From assembly GCA_903857865.1 (NCBI GenBank), contig CAIOGO010000014.1, positions 160,814 through 224,813 on the forward strand: a stretch of DNA of 64,000 bases, given 5' to 3'. A program made the translations under genes and the position numbers. The notes beneath the pieces are model-generated. The model was given only the letters and a program-made list of their open reading frames with translations. It searched no databases and was not told the DNA's origin. The stretch is from an uncultured bacterium (GTDB lineage Bacteria > Bipolaricaulota > Bipolaricaulia > UBA7950 > UBA9294). Shown here one piece after another: positions 1 through 8,191 of this stretch (position 1 is the stretch's first letter; each line of letters begins with the position of its first letter).

Positions 1-115
1 CCGTCTTCCCGCTCTCGTTCTTCCCAACCAAGCACGTTTCCTTCCGGTCGAACTCCACCACGCCGGAGTCGGTGACGCTCTTGTACTGCCTTACGTGAGC
101 TGACTTGAGCAACAC
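1..115 (-). CDS. AAA/OLD-like ATPase, N-terminal piece
   Basis: The minus strand from a GTG at 115 reads an N-terminus of the RecF/OLD/SMC type: LLKSAHVRQYKSV, a short strand, then the P-loop GKNESGKT, after which the window ends. AGGAGGA lies 5 nt upstream of the GTG, so the start is well placed; a TTG 3 nt further in is an alternative. Only 38 codons are visible, so the C-terminal half (Toprim in OLD proteins) cannot be seen. It is divergent from the SIR2 gene, and such ATPases are common in phage-defence loci, but its role here is inference. Confidence 0.7.
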   Translation of the reverse strand, partial: MLLKSAHVRQYKSVTDSGVVEFDRKETCLVGKNESGKT

Positions 116-905
116 TTCCGTCCTCCTCGAAAGAACAGCCAGCTTCGGCCGTGCTACCTAGCAGCGACTAGTGGGGGGATTCGCGACCTGGCAAGTCGAC
201 CCGCTCGTCGCCTCACCTTCCCTCCCACCACTATTCACGATTCCCACATCCCTAGATGCTCACATGAGTATTCTTGTCAGACACCCTACAGCCCCGGGCC
301 TCCTTGGTCAAGTCGGCGGGACCAAAGGCAACGGGGTCTTGCGATCACGCATCCTGGAGTCGCCCAGCGCCGTCAACTCACTGCCGGGGGCAGCTCTCTA
401 CTCTTGCAGTCCCAGTGGATGCTCGAAGGCGCACCCTTCTCGCGTGAATCGGCTCTCGCGCACGAGGAGCGCCAGGACGCGGCCGACGATCGCACCATGA
501 CCAGCACTCTTCACCATCTCGCAATGGTCACACGCGTTCGCAGAACGGACCGGCAGGCCTCACCGCTGCCAAACGTTAGCCAGCTGGCGCTTACAGTTGC
601 AGGCGACAACGCGCCCTTCGTTCGCACCAACTTCCCCGCACTTCCCGGTTCTCGTAGCCCTGCCGCGATGTGTGATGGCAAGCATCTGGCCCTCTCGCCC
701 TCGCGTCCACTCAGGGCATCGCCAGGTGCACCCCAAGCCTGAGCTGCAAGAACAAGGCCTTGACGCCGACGGCTTCGGCAGAACTTGACGGTGAAGCCAA
801 TCGTCGCAGCTGCTACGCTGCGACGTGCTTGCTTGCGTGCCTGGCAGCCGCTAGCCTGTCTTTAGGATTCAAGGTACGTGGGTTAGTCGGGCGGAGGAGG
901 GGGAT
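116..905. other. Gene-poor stretch upstream of the SIR2 gene
   Basis: I see no convincing gene. Short plus-strand frames exist but overlap in different phases and lack ribosome sites. The stretch holds the first copy of a diverged direct repeat (347-694) and a perfect 9-bp hairpin at 802-825 (CGTCGCAGC / GCTGCGACG) about 80 nt before the SIR2 start. The hairpin could act in the leader of that gene or be a stray palindrome. Confidence 0.5.
347..694 (+). repeat. Diverged direct repeat, copy 1 of 2
   Basis: This segment recurs in the same orientation at 4044-4397, beyond the SIR2 gene. Both copies start with ACGCATCCTGGAGTCGCCC. They share further blocks such as GCGGCCGACGATCG, TTCACCATCTCG and GGCGACAACGCGCCCTTCGTT, and differ by scattered substitutions and small indels. 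Both are interrupted by stops in most frames, so they may be remnants of a duplicated gene rather than a functional element. Confidence 0.75.
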
Positions 906-3728
906 GTGTTCCATTCCCGTGTCGTAGAGGTTCTCAATTCAGGCACCGCGTGGGCCTTCCTTGGAAGTGGGGTGTGCGCAGACGCAGGGCTCCCAACCTG
1001 GGGTGGGCTAGTCGACGCAGTACTTGCACGTGTCCCAGGTGGCGCTCGCGATGCAATTGAGCATGACCCCCTCTACCTGCGAGCAGTACGCGATGGTCGC
1101 CATGATTCACGTTTTGCCAGAATCCAGGCACACGTCGGCAGATCCGACTTGGAGCACATCGTGGAGACCGTCCTTGAAGCGGGCCAAGAGCCTGGCTGGC
1201 TACATCAGACCCTCGCCGACCTTCCTTTCCGTAGCTACATAACCACGAATTACGATCCTCTGCTCGAGGCCGCTCTGCGGTCAAAGGGATTGCACGGCTG
1301 GGCATCAGTCGGCAACACTCCCGAAGAGATCCGGAAGCTTGCAGGAAACCCCGAGCGCGTCATATGGCACCTGCACGGCTGCCTCGGAGGCGACCCACGG
1401 ATTTCGAGGCTAGTTCTCACCGACGCGGACTATGATGACGTCTATCTAGCAGAGGATTCACCGGCAAGCCTCGCGTTACGATCGCTGTTTCTGATGGCAC
1501 CGGTCGTCTTCGTCGGCTTCAGCTTCACTGATCCCGAAGTCTCGCGGGTGCTCCGCCGTGTCGGGCGCCTTGCCAGTCCAGAACGTCCCCTCATTGCCTT
1601 CGTCCCGGACCTCTCTGGACCAGAACACGAGGCTGAGCGCGATGATTTCCTCACCAGGTACAACATCGATGTCATCCCGTACGAGGCGGCCAACGGCTCG
1701 CATGCAGCCCTCCGCTCCACGCTTGACCTCCATTCGGCCTTCGTGCTCAAGAGATCCCTACGATTCGGCCACCCACGGCGCGCTGTCCCGTCCTTCGATC
1801 CAGAAACGACGAGCCTCATGCTCTACAACGAGCTTGTCATCGGGCCGAGCTCAAACCATGCGAGCAGTGTGTTGGAGGGACTGCTCAGAGCGCGAGTCAT
1901 TGCGCTGCTTACGCACCAAGGCTCACTGTCACTACTGGATCTTGACAGCGATCTTCGGGGCAGAACCTCGCTCTTGGTTGAGCCCGCGGGTTCGAATGGA
2001 GGCGCTTGCTCGTTCCTCGCCAACGTCGTAGGCCAGCTTGTGGCCGAGCGTGTCGTGTCAGTCGAGATGATGCCGGCGGGCCAGCGCTACGCTCTCACAC
2101 CCGAGTGGCAGAGGAAGGCCGAACAACGTAGCGCCCGAGCAGCCCTTCTTGCTTCGCAGTTCGCCGAGTCACTGCGTGGTCGCACATTGGCAATGGGCGG
2201 CGAGACCGGCGAACCCGTAGAGAGGGTCGTCGCCGTCGCTACAGCTTTCCTCGGAGAATGCGTGAAGCGGCGGGCAATTGGGACCGCAATGACCCTTGCC
2301 GCGCGAGAGGAACCACAACAACGCTTCCACATTGTCGCCCTGCTTCAGGCTCTTCCTGATTTCATGGCGCAGCTATCGTCTGCGGCAGAGGCTTATCTGC
2401 TCAGTCGGCTCGTCCGCGATGTCTTGACGTCGCCGAGTGAGGCCGAGCGCATTCACCTCGGCCTCGCCCTCCAGGCTGCCTTCGGGGCGCAACTCCTTGG
2501 GTGCGCCCCGGACGCCGTCCGGGCACGCCTCGACGACCTCTCATCGACACTCTTCCTGATTGATTCGACAACCCTGATACCGTACCTGGCGAAAGGATGT
2601 GTCGCCCATGAGGCGGCCCGCTTCCTCCTCCAACGGCTTACATCGATGGGCTGCGAAGTTGCGACACTGACGTCGCTCGCCGAGGAGGTCGCAGAGCACG
2701 CGCGCTATGCGATGCACAGAGTCTCGGCACAGACTGGCAGCCCCGATCTCTCCACTCTCAAGGCAATCACGGGAAGGGCGGGAGGCAGATCAAATGAGTT
2801 CTTGAACGGCTTCCTCACCGAGATCTCAAAGGGCACGGTGCAACCTGATCTGTCGGCCTATCTTGGCGCCTCCTGCCGTGTCCCAGTCTCGCGTACGAGC
2901 TGCTCTGCACAGCATGTTCAGGAAGCCTTGAGGCTCAATGGAATCGCCTGCTTGAGCTTTCAGGATTGGCCCGACTTCCAAGGCGAGTTCTGGGCGGAGC
3001 GGGAGGCTGTCGCTGGCGAGATCGCCCGTCGGCGTAAGCAACTTGGCAACTTCAAGCATGACCGCCAGACGCGCGCCGAGGCGGAATCGCTGATCGTCGT
3101 ACGGGAGTCGAGGAACCAACAACTAGGCACGTTGTCGGGCGCCGTGCCGCGTGCCGTCCGAAACGCCTACTTCGTCTCCCGCAGCAGGGTCATAGACGAC
3201 GTTGCAAGGCCGACCTTGCCTGTGACAATGCGGCCTGAGGCAATAACCCAGTGGGTTGCAACCCTGGCTCCTTGCGACATGGCAGAGCTAGCTAGCACGT
3301 TCGACTTAGTACTCCTCGAACTGGCTGAGCAAGGGTTCCGCGTGATTGAGGATCGCACGCTCTTGACAGTCTTCGGTCCACTGGTCGATGCATCCCGAGA
3401 TCGCCTGCCCGAGATCAGACTGCGCTATTCCACGCTGCTGGCCAACCGACTTGGGGAGGACCCATCCCGGGCATTCGCCGAAGTTCCGGACCTTGAGTTG
3501 CCAGTAGCAACAGAGTCCTTCTATGCCCAACTCGCGGAGTCGCTTGAGCGGCGGGCACTCAAGTCGGAGGCCGTCGCGCCACTTAACAAGAGCGAGAGGG
3601 CACGACTGACAAAGCTTGAGAGTGACGCGCGAGCTCGCACCCAGCGGAAGCAGCGGAGGAAGAAGACCCCTGAGGCACGTAAGAGAGCCAAGCGGAAGCG
3701 CAAGAAGGCGCGAAGGAAGCGAAAGTAG
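906..3728 (+). CDS. Large SIR2-domain protein, likely NAD-consuming defence effector
   Basis: The 940-residue protein starts at a GTG preceded by GGAGGAGGGGG. Residues 1-270 carry SIR2-like landmarks: GSGVCADAG near 20, TTNYD at 113-117, WHLHG at 154-158 and VGFSFTDPE near 200. The Asn/Asp and His positions match those used to bind and cleave NAD. Residues 270-890 are mostly helical with no family I recognise, and the last 40 or so residues are almost all Lys/Arg, suggesting nucleic-acid contact. Stand-alone SIR2 proteins of this size often kill phage-infected cells by NAD depletion. That role is inference from the domain and from the divergent ATPase. No partner gene lies downstream. Confidence 0.75.
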   Translation: MFHSRVVEVLNSGTAWAFLGSGVCADAGLPTWGGLVDAVLARVPGGARDAIEHDPLYLRAVRDGRHDSRFARIQAHVGRSDLEHIVETVLEAGQEPGWLHQTLADLPFRSYITTNYDPLLEAALRSKGLHGWASVGNTPEEIRKLAGNPERVIWHLHGCLGGDPRISRLVLTDADYDDVYLAEDSPASLALRSLFLMAPVVFVGFSFTDPEVSRVLRRVGRLASPERPLIAFVPDLSGPEHEAERDDFLTRYNIDVIPYEAANGSHAALRSTLDLHSAFVLKRSLRFGHPRRAVPSFDPETTSLMLYNELVIGPSSNHASSVLEGLLRARVIALLTHQGSLSLLDLDSDLRGRTSLLVEPAGSNGGACSFLANVVGQLVAERVVSVEMMPAGQRYALTPEWQRKAEQRSARAALLASQFAESLRGRTLAMGGETGEPVERVVAVATAFLGECVKRRAIGTAMTLAAREEPQQRFHIVALLQALPDFMAQLSSAAEAYLLSRLVRDVLTSPSEAERIHLGLALQAAFGAQLLGCAPDAVRARLDDLSSTLFLIDSTTLIPYLAKGCVAHEAARFLLQRLTSMGCEVATLTSLAEEVAEHARYAMHRVSAQTGSPDLSTLKAITGRAGGRSNEFLNGFLTEISKGTVQPDLSAYLGASCRVPVSRTSCSAQHVQEALRLNGIACLSFQDWPDFQGEFWAEREAVAGEIARRRKQLGNFKHDRQTRAEAESLIVVRESRNQQLGTLSGAVPRAVRNAYFVSRSRVIDDVARPTLPVTMRPEAITQWVATLAPCDMAELASTFDLVLLELAEQGFRVIEDRTLLTVFGPLVDASRDRLPEIRLRYSTLLANRLGEDPSRAFAEVPDLELPVATESFYAQLAESLERRALKSEAVAPLNKSERARLTKLESDARARTQRKQRRKKTPEARKRAKRKRKKARRKRK

Positions 3729-3784
3729 AAACGTCGGGGTCACATCTTGAGATCCAGCGTTGGATTCTAGCGAATTCCGACAGG

Positions 3785-3878
3785 AATCGGGGGACACATA
3801 CCTCAATTCCGCAGCCCGCTCGGAGGAGTGGCATATGCGGCGGGAAGCAACTGGGAATAAGGTATGTGTCCCCCGATT
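3785..3878. repeat. REP-like palindrome with perfect 18-bp arms
   Basis: The left arm AATCGGGGGACACATACC (3785-3802) is the exact reverse complement of 3861-3878. The core GGGGACAC/GTGTCCCC recurs at 50774-50838 and 57471-57536, so this is a dispersed family. Such GGGGACA palindromes resemble REP elements moved by Y1 (RAYT) transposases. No RAYT gene is in the window. It lies 57 bp after the SIR2 stop and could also act as a terminator. Confidence 0.8.
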
Positions 3879-4471
3879 GTCATCGCCCACAGCACGTCCG
3901 GCCGGTGTCATCTCGGACCACGGGCCCGTTGTCCTCGACCTCTCGCTCTCTGCTGCGGTCGCAACCGACCGCGCCGTGGCCGTCTTGAGCCTGAATGCCC
4001 CCGAGGGGATTCGGGACAGGTGTGAGGTTCAAATCTTGAGAGCACGCATCCTGGAGTCGCCCAGAGCCGTCAACCCCCTGCCGGGGACAGCTCTCAGCTG
4101 TTGCAGTCCCGCCGGATGATCGAGGATGTGCTCTTGTGCTTGCGTGAATCGACTCTCTCGTGCAAAGAGCGCCAGGGCGCGGCCGACGATCGATCGCACC
4201 ATGACCAGCCACTCTTCACCATCTCGTAACGGTCACACGCGTTCCCAATCGGTCTCGCAGGCTTCGCCGCTGCCAAGCTGTGGACGGACGGCGTTTCCAT
4301 CTGCAGGCGACAACGCGCCCTTCGTTCGCGCCAACTTCCCCACACTTCCCGGTTCTCACAGCCCTGCCGTGATATGTCATCGCAAGATCTGACCCTCCGG
4401 CCGCGCAGCCCAACAGCCCAGGCTCGGTTTGCTGGGCGCCCGCCGTGTCGATAGAGTGGCCTCGAACCGCC
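3879..4471. other. Gene-poor stretch between SIR2 and ferredoxin genes
   Basis: No gene can be supported. The main content is the second direct-repeat copy (4044-4397). A minus-strand frame ending near 4036 reads VGRALALFARESRFTQ, and the matching frame of copy 1 reads VGRVLALLVRESRFTR. The repeats may therefore descend from coding DNA, but both frames break. Confidence 0.5.
4044..4397 (+). repeat. Diverged direct repeat, copy 2 of 2
   Basis: This is the partner of 347-694 in the same orientation, about 3.7 kb away. It retains the opening ACGCATCCTGGAGTCGCCC and the block GGCGACAACGCGCCCTTCGTT, with many substitutions. The two copies bracket the SIR2 gene and its downstream palindrome, as a duplication or an inserted cargo segment would. 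Confidence 0.75.
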
Positions 4472-4894
4472 ATGGCCAAGAGACTCTCCGTCATCGACGT
4501 CGACCGTTGCGTCGGCTGTCAGCTTTGCATCTATGCTTGCGCCCGCCGTGAGGGTCATGCCGGGACGGAGGGCGCGCGCATCGACGTGCGATCGGCCGGC
4601 GGGATGCGCCGCGGGTTCGTCGTCATCGTCTGCCGCGCCTGCGACGATCCCCCGTGCGCGCGAGCTTGTACGACGGGAGCACTCGTTCCGCGGGACGGCG
4701 GGGGCGTTCGATGGGCCGCCGACCAGTGCACCGCCTGCGGCGCGTGTCGTGAGGCGTGCCCGTTCGGCGCGATCCAACGGGACAGCGAGGATCACCCGCT
4801 CGTCTGCGTCTACTGCGGCACCTGCGCCCGCTACTGCCCGCACGGCGTCCTCGCGCTCGAGGAGATTGAGAGGTCAGACGATGCTGCCCGGTGA
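4472..4894 (+). CDS. Multi-cluster 4Fe-4S ferredoxin, AOR partner
   Basis: The protein of about 140 residues starts at MAKRLSV and carries four cysteine sets. The first is CVGCQLCIYAC; then come CRACDDPPCARAC, CTACGACREACP and CVYCGTCARYCP. This is the HycB/DMSO-reductase-B-like pattern for several cubane clusters. The stop overlaps the AOR start by 14 bp, so it should be the electron-transfer subunit of that oxidoreductase. No strong ribosome site precedes the ATG, and an upstream start at 4445 cannot be excluded. Confidence 0.85.
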   Translation: MAKRLSVIDVDRCVGCQLCIYACARREGHAGTEGARIDVRSAGGMRRGFVVIVCRACDDPPCARACTTGALVPRDGGGVRWAADQCTACGACREACPFGAIQRDSEDHPLVCVYCGTCARYCPHGVLALEEIERSDDAAR

Positions 4895-6650
4895 CCCCCT
4901 CGCGCGCGTCCTCACCATTGACCTTTCGGCGCAGCGTTTCGAGATCGCGGAGCGTCGTGACCTCTTCGAGGAGTCGCTCGGCGGGGCCGGCGTCGCCGTG
5001 CGGATCCTGGAGGAGGAGTGCCCGCGGGATGCCGATCCTCTGGGCCCGGAGAACCCCATCGTCTTCGCGGTCGGGCCGCTCGTCGGCCTCTTCCCGCTTG
5101 CGTCGAAGACGGTGGCGATGTTCAAGTCGCCGCACACAGGCAATCTTGGGGAGAGCCACGCCGGCGGCCGCAGCGCAACCTCCATCCGCCTCGCCGGCTA
5201 CGGCGCCATCGTGATCCGCGGCGCCAGCCCGTCGCCGACCTATCTCGTGATTGACGGGGACCGCGTTCACTTCCGCGACGCGTCCGCGTTGTGGGGCCTC
5301 CAATCGAGCGCCACCGTCGGGCGCGTCCTGCGTGAGCGCGAGGCCGGATCCGGCCACCGCTCGATCCTGCGCATCGGTCCGGCCGGCGAACGCAGGGTCT
5401 CCTACGCCGGCGTGATCACCGAGACGTATCGCCACTTCGGCCGTCTCGGCCTCGGCGCCGTCTTCGGAAGCAAGCGGCTCAAGGCCATCGTCATCGTCGG
5501 CCGTCGCTCCTTGCCCGTCGCCGACCCGGTCAGTTACCGCCGCGTCTACGACGCGCTGTATGAAGCGGCAACGGCTTCCCCGATGATGAGGAAGTACCAC
5601 GACCTCGGGACGCCGATGAACGTCCTCCCGCTCAACGAACTTGGCGCGTTGCCGACTCGCAACCTGTGCGAGGCGCGATTCGACGGCGCCGCGGCGATAT
5701 CCGGCGAGGCTTTGGCCGAGGGGTTTCTCGGGAGACGCCTCGCGTGCAGCCACTGCCCCGTCGCCTGCATCCACCTCGCCGCCCTGCGCACGCCCCACCC
5801 TAAGGAGCCCTACTTCTACAAGACGTCGATGCTCGCCTACGACTACGAGCTGATCTATGCCCTCGGCAGCATGCTCGGCATGGGGGACCCCACGAGCCTA
5901 CTTCTCCTGATGGACGAAGCCGAGGCGCAGGGTCTCGACGCCATCTCGACCGGCGTGTCGCTCGCCTGGGCGACCGAGGCGCGCGAACGCGGGTTGGTAT
6001 CGGACCAGGATCTGGACGGCGTACGGCTCGCGTGGGGCGATGGGGTCGCGTACCGAGACGCGGTGCGACGGATCGTATCGCAGCCAACCGACCTCTACCG
6101 CGCGCTTGCCCGCGGCGTCGATGCGGCCGCCGCGGCGTATGGCGGCGAGGACTTCGCCCTCGCGTTCGGCGGAAACGAGATGGCCGGCTATCACACCGGC
6201 CCGGCCGGCTACCTCGGATTCCTCGTCGGGGCGCGCCACAGCCACCTCGACAACGCCGGCTACGCGATCGACCAGAAGAGGCTGGCGACGGGTCTTCCGG
6301 CTGCGGATGACGCGATCATCGATGAGATCGTGGCCGAGGAAGAGTGGCGACAGGTCCTCGCGAGCCTCGTCGTCTGCTTCTTCGCGCGCGGGCTCTACAC
6401 GCCGGACGTCACTCGCGACGCCCTCGCCTGTGCGGGCATCGAGGCAAACGAGGCGAGGCTGCGCGAGATCGGCACGGAGACTCTGCAGCGCAAATGGGCG
6501 TTCAAGCGCCACTGCGGCTTCGACCCCGCCTCGCTGCGCCTGCCGGAGAGGATCTTCGAGACCCCGTCGCCGTCCGGCACCATCGATCGAAGCGTCGTAG
6601 AAGCCCATCTCCGCCAGTTCGCCGAGCGGACGACCGCAACGCCGCCGTAG
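4881..6650 (+). CDS. Aldehyde ferredoxin oxidoreductase (tungsten type), copy 1
   Basis: The 589-residue AOR-family protein should oxidise an aldehyde to a carboxylate with ferredoxin as acceptor, using a bis-pterin tungsten (or molybdenum) cofactor and one 4Fe-4S cluster. The N-terminal domain contains GNLGESHAGGRSA and KRLKAIVI. The cluster motif CSHCPVAC is near residue 290 and a later cysteine (VVCFFARG) can supply the fourth ligand. The start ATG overlaps the ferredoxin stop. It diverges from the two AORs at 18.1-21.9 kb, which are a different, operonic pair. The aldehyde substrate is not visible from the sequence. Confidence 0.88.
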   Translation: MLPGDPLARVLTIDLSAQRFEIAERRDLFEESLGGAGVAVRILEEECPRDADPLGPENPIVFAVGPLVGLFPLASKTVAMFKSPHTGNLGESHAGGRSATSIRLAGYGAIVIRGASPSPTYLVIDGDRVHFRDASALWGLQSSATVGRVLREREAGSGHRSILRIGPAGERRVSYAGVITETYRHFGRLGLGAVFGSKRLKAIVIVGRRSLPVADPVSYRRVYDALYEAATASPMMRKYHDLGTPMNVLPLNELGALPTRNLCEARFDGAAAISGEALAEGFLGRRLACSHCPVACIHLAALRTPHPKEPYFYKTSMLAYDYELIYALGSMLGMGDPTSLLLLMDEAEAQGLDAISTGVSLAWATEARERGLVSDQDLDGVRLAWGDGVAYRDAVRRIVSQPTDLYRALARGVDAAAAAYGGEDFALAFGGNEMAGYHTGPAGYLGFLVGARHSHLDNAGYAIDQKRLATGLPAADDAIIDEIVAEEEWRQVLASLVVCFFARGLYTPDVTRDALACAGIEANEARLREIGTETLQRKWAFKRHCGFDPASLRLPERIFETPSPSGTIDRSVVEAHLRQFAERTTATPP

Positions 6651-6663
6651 CGCGCCGGACGTC

Positions 6664-8028
6664 CTATGGGACGACCAGGCGGTCGAGTCGGCCCGGGTTC
6701 GCTCCGTTCGGATCCGCAACCCAGAGGTAGACGCCGTCGAAGGCGAGGCCCGCTGGCGTGGGACCGGGAGCAGGAACCGACGCCAGGATCGCGCCCGTCG
6801 CGGGGTCGACGCGGTAGAGCGTCGCTCCAAGAGACATCCACAGCGAGCCGCTCGCCCACGCGAGCCCGGCCGGAGCGATGGGCACGATGCCCCGCGGCCC
6901 GACCGACGCAGCCAGAGAGCTTGGCGCAACGAACGAGCCAAGAACCGCGCCCGAGAAGGGATCCACCTTGAGGATTCGCCCCGTCCTCAAGTCGCTCACC
7001 CACAGCGCGCCGCCGCCGAACGCAAGCGCAAACGGAGTGAACGCATTGCTGTCGAGCACGGCAAGGACATGGCCCGGGTCGGTCGTCGGCACGTTCGGGT
7101 TCACCTGGTAGATCTTCCCGTCAGACGTGCAGGCCACCCAGAGCGCACCGCCGTTCCAGGCTACGCCTGCCGGCGTGCCGGCCGTCGGCCCAGGGACGAT
7201 GTTCTTTGCATCCGCCTTCGCGCCCAGAATCGAGGCCGACCCACCAGGTGCGTCAAAGGAGGTGAGGACCTGGCCATCGCTCAAGCGGATCTTGTAGATG
7301 CGCTTCGCCGTCGAGTCGCTGACCCAGAGCGAGGAACCGTCGTAGGTAAGGCCAATCGGGTCACCGCCGGGCGCCGTGAGTGTCGCCGCCACTCCCTCGA
7401 CGGTCACGGCATGCGTTGCGCTCGCGCTCGCTCCGTCGTTGTCCACGACCGTGAGCGTGGCAACTCGATAGCCGGGGGTCACGTATGTGTGGCTAGCGGG
7501 CGCCCCGATGCCTGTGCCGGTGGCCGGTGGTGTACCATCGCCGAAGTCAAGGCTGAAGGAAACGATCGACCCCGTCGGCGCCGGGACGATTCCGGCCGGG
7601 TCGAACGAAGCCGACAGGTTGAACGACACGGCCAGCGGAGCGGGACCATGATCGGGCGTCGCCTCGAACTGCGGGACCGGCGCAGGATTGACCACCGCAA
7701 CAACGGCCGTGCCGCGGCTCGATTGGCCGTCGGCGCTGTACACGATGAGAGTCACCGCGTAAATCCCGTTCTCGCGGTACGTGTGTGTCGGGGACTGTAG
7801 AGTCGACGTGTTGCCCGTCCCGCTCGCCGGATCGCCGAAGTCCCAGAACCTCGAAGACACTGGCCCCCAGGACGCGTCGGCGAACTGCACGGAGAGTGGA
7901 GCAACCCCCGTCGCTGAGTTGAGGACGGCGATCCCGGCCTCCAGAGGCCAGAGCTGGTCGCATCCGCCGAGAGCCAATACCGTAACCAAGAAACCGACTC
8001 CAATCAGCGCCCATCTGAGCCTTCGCAT
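6664..8028 (-). CDS. PKD-domain beta-propeller lipoprotein
   Basis: The 454-residue protein has a signal peptide ending in the lipobox LGGC. Two PKD-like Ig domains follow (SRFWDFGDP..THTY and FSLDFGDG..SHTY). The C-terminal half repeats a GxLWVxD-type blade (SSLWVSDS, GALWVACT, GALWVSDL, GSLWMSLG, VYLWVADP), as in SMP-30/NHL propellers. It is probably exposed on the cell surface and binds a ligand. It converges with the AOR (13-bp gap) and diverges from the hydantoinase gene. The plus-strand PKD lipoprotein at 61.2 kb has similar architecture. Confidence 0.85.
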   Translation of the reverse strand: MRRLRWALIGVGFLVTVLALGGCDQLWPLEAGIAVLNSATGVAPLSVQFADASWGPVSSRFWDFGDPASGTGNTSTLQSPTHTYRENGIYAVTLIVYSADGQSSRGTAVVAVVNPAPVPQFEATPDHGPAPLAVSFNLSASFDPAGIVPAPTGSIVSFSLDFGDGTPPATGTGIGAPASHTYVTPGYRVATLTVVDNDGASASATHAVTVEGVAATLTAPGGDPIGLTYDGSSLWVSDSTAKRIYKIRLSDGQVLTSFDAPGGSASILGAKADAKNIVPGPTAGTPAGVAWNGGALWVACTSDGKIYQVNPNVPTTDPGHVLAVLDSNAFTPFALAFGGGALWVSDLRTGRILKVDPFSGAVLGSFVAPSSLAASVGPRGIVPIAPAGLAWASGSLWMSLGATLYRVDPATGAILASVPAPGPTPAGLAFDGVYLWVADPNGANPGRLDRLVVP

Positions 8029-8191
8029 CGTGCCCTCCCGCCAAGCGGCTCGTCATGCCGCCGTCCGGATGTACAGCCGTCCTGCGGCCGCGTTTCGCGG
8101 GCTGCGCCGCCAGCGCTGAAGACTACAGCGATCGCCATCCGCAAGAGAAGGGCCGTCTCGAGGCTCTTCGGCGGACTAAGATGGATCGGAA

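Noticed and set aside
171..788. Short plus-strand frames upstream of SIR2 as genes
   Set aside because: They overlap each other in different phases, have no ribosome sites and fall in the diverged direct repeat.
4094..4843. Minus-strand frame of about 250 residues over the repeat and ferredoxin gene
   Set aside because: Most of it lies opposite the ferredoxin gene with its clear cysteine motifs, and the remainder is the diverged repeat.
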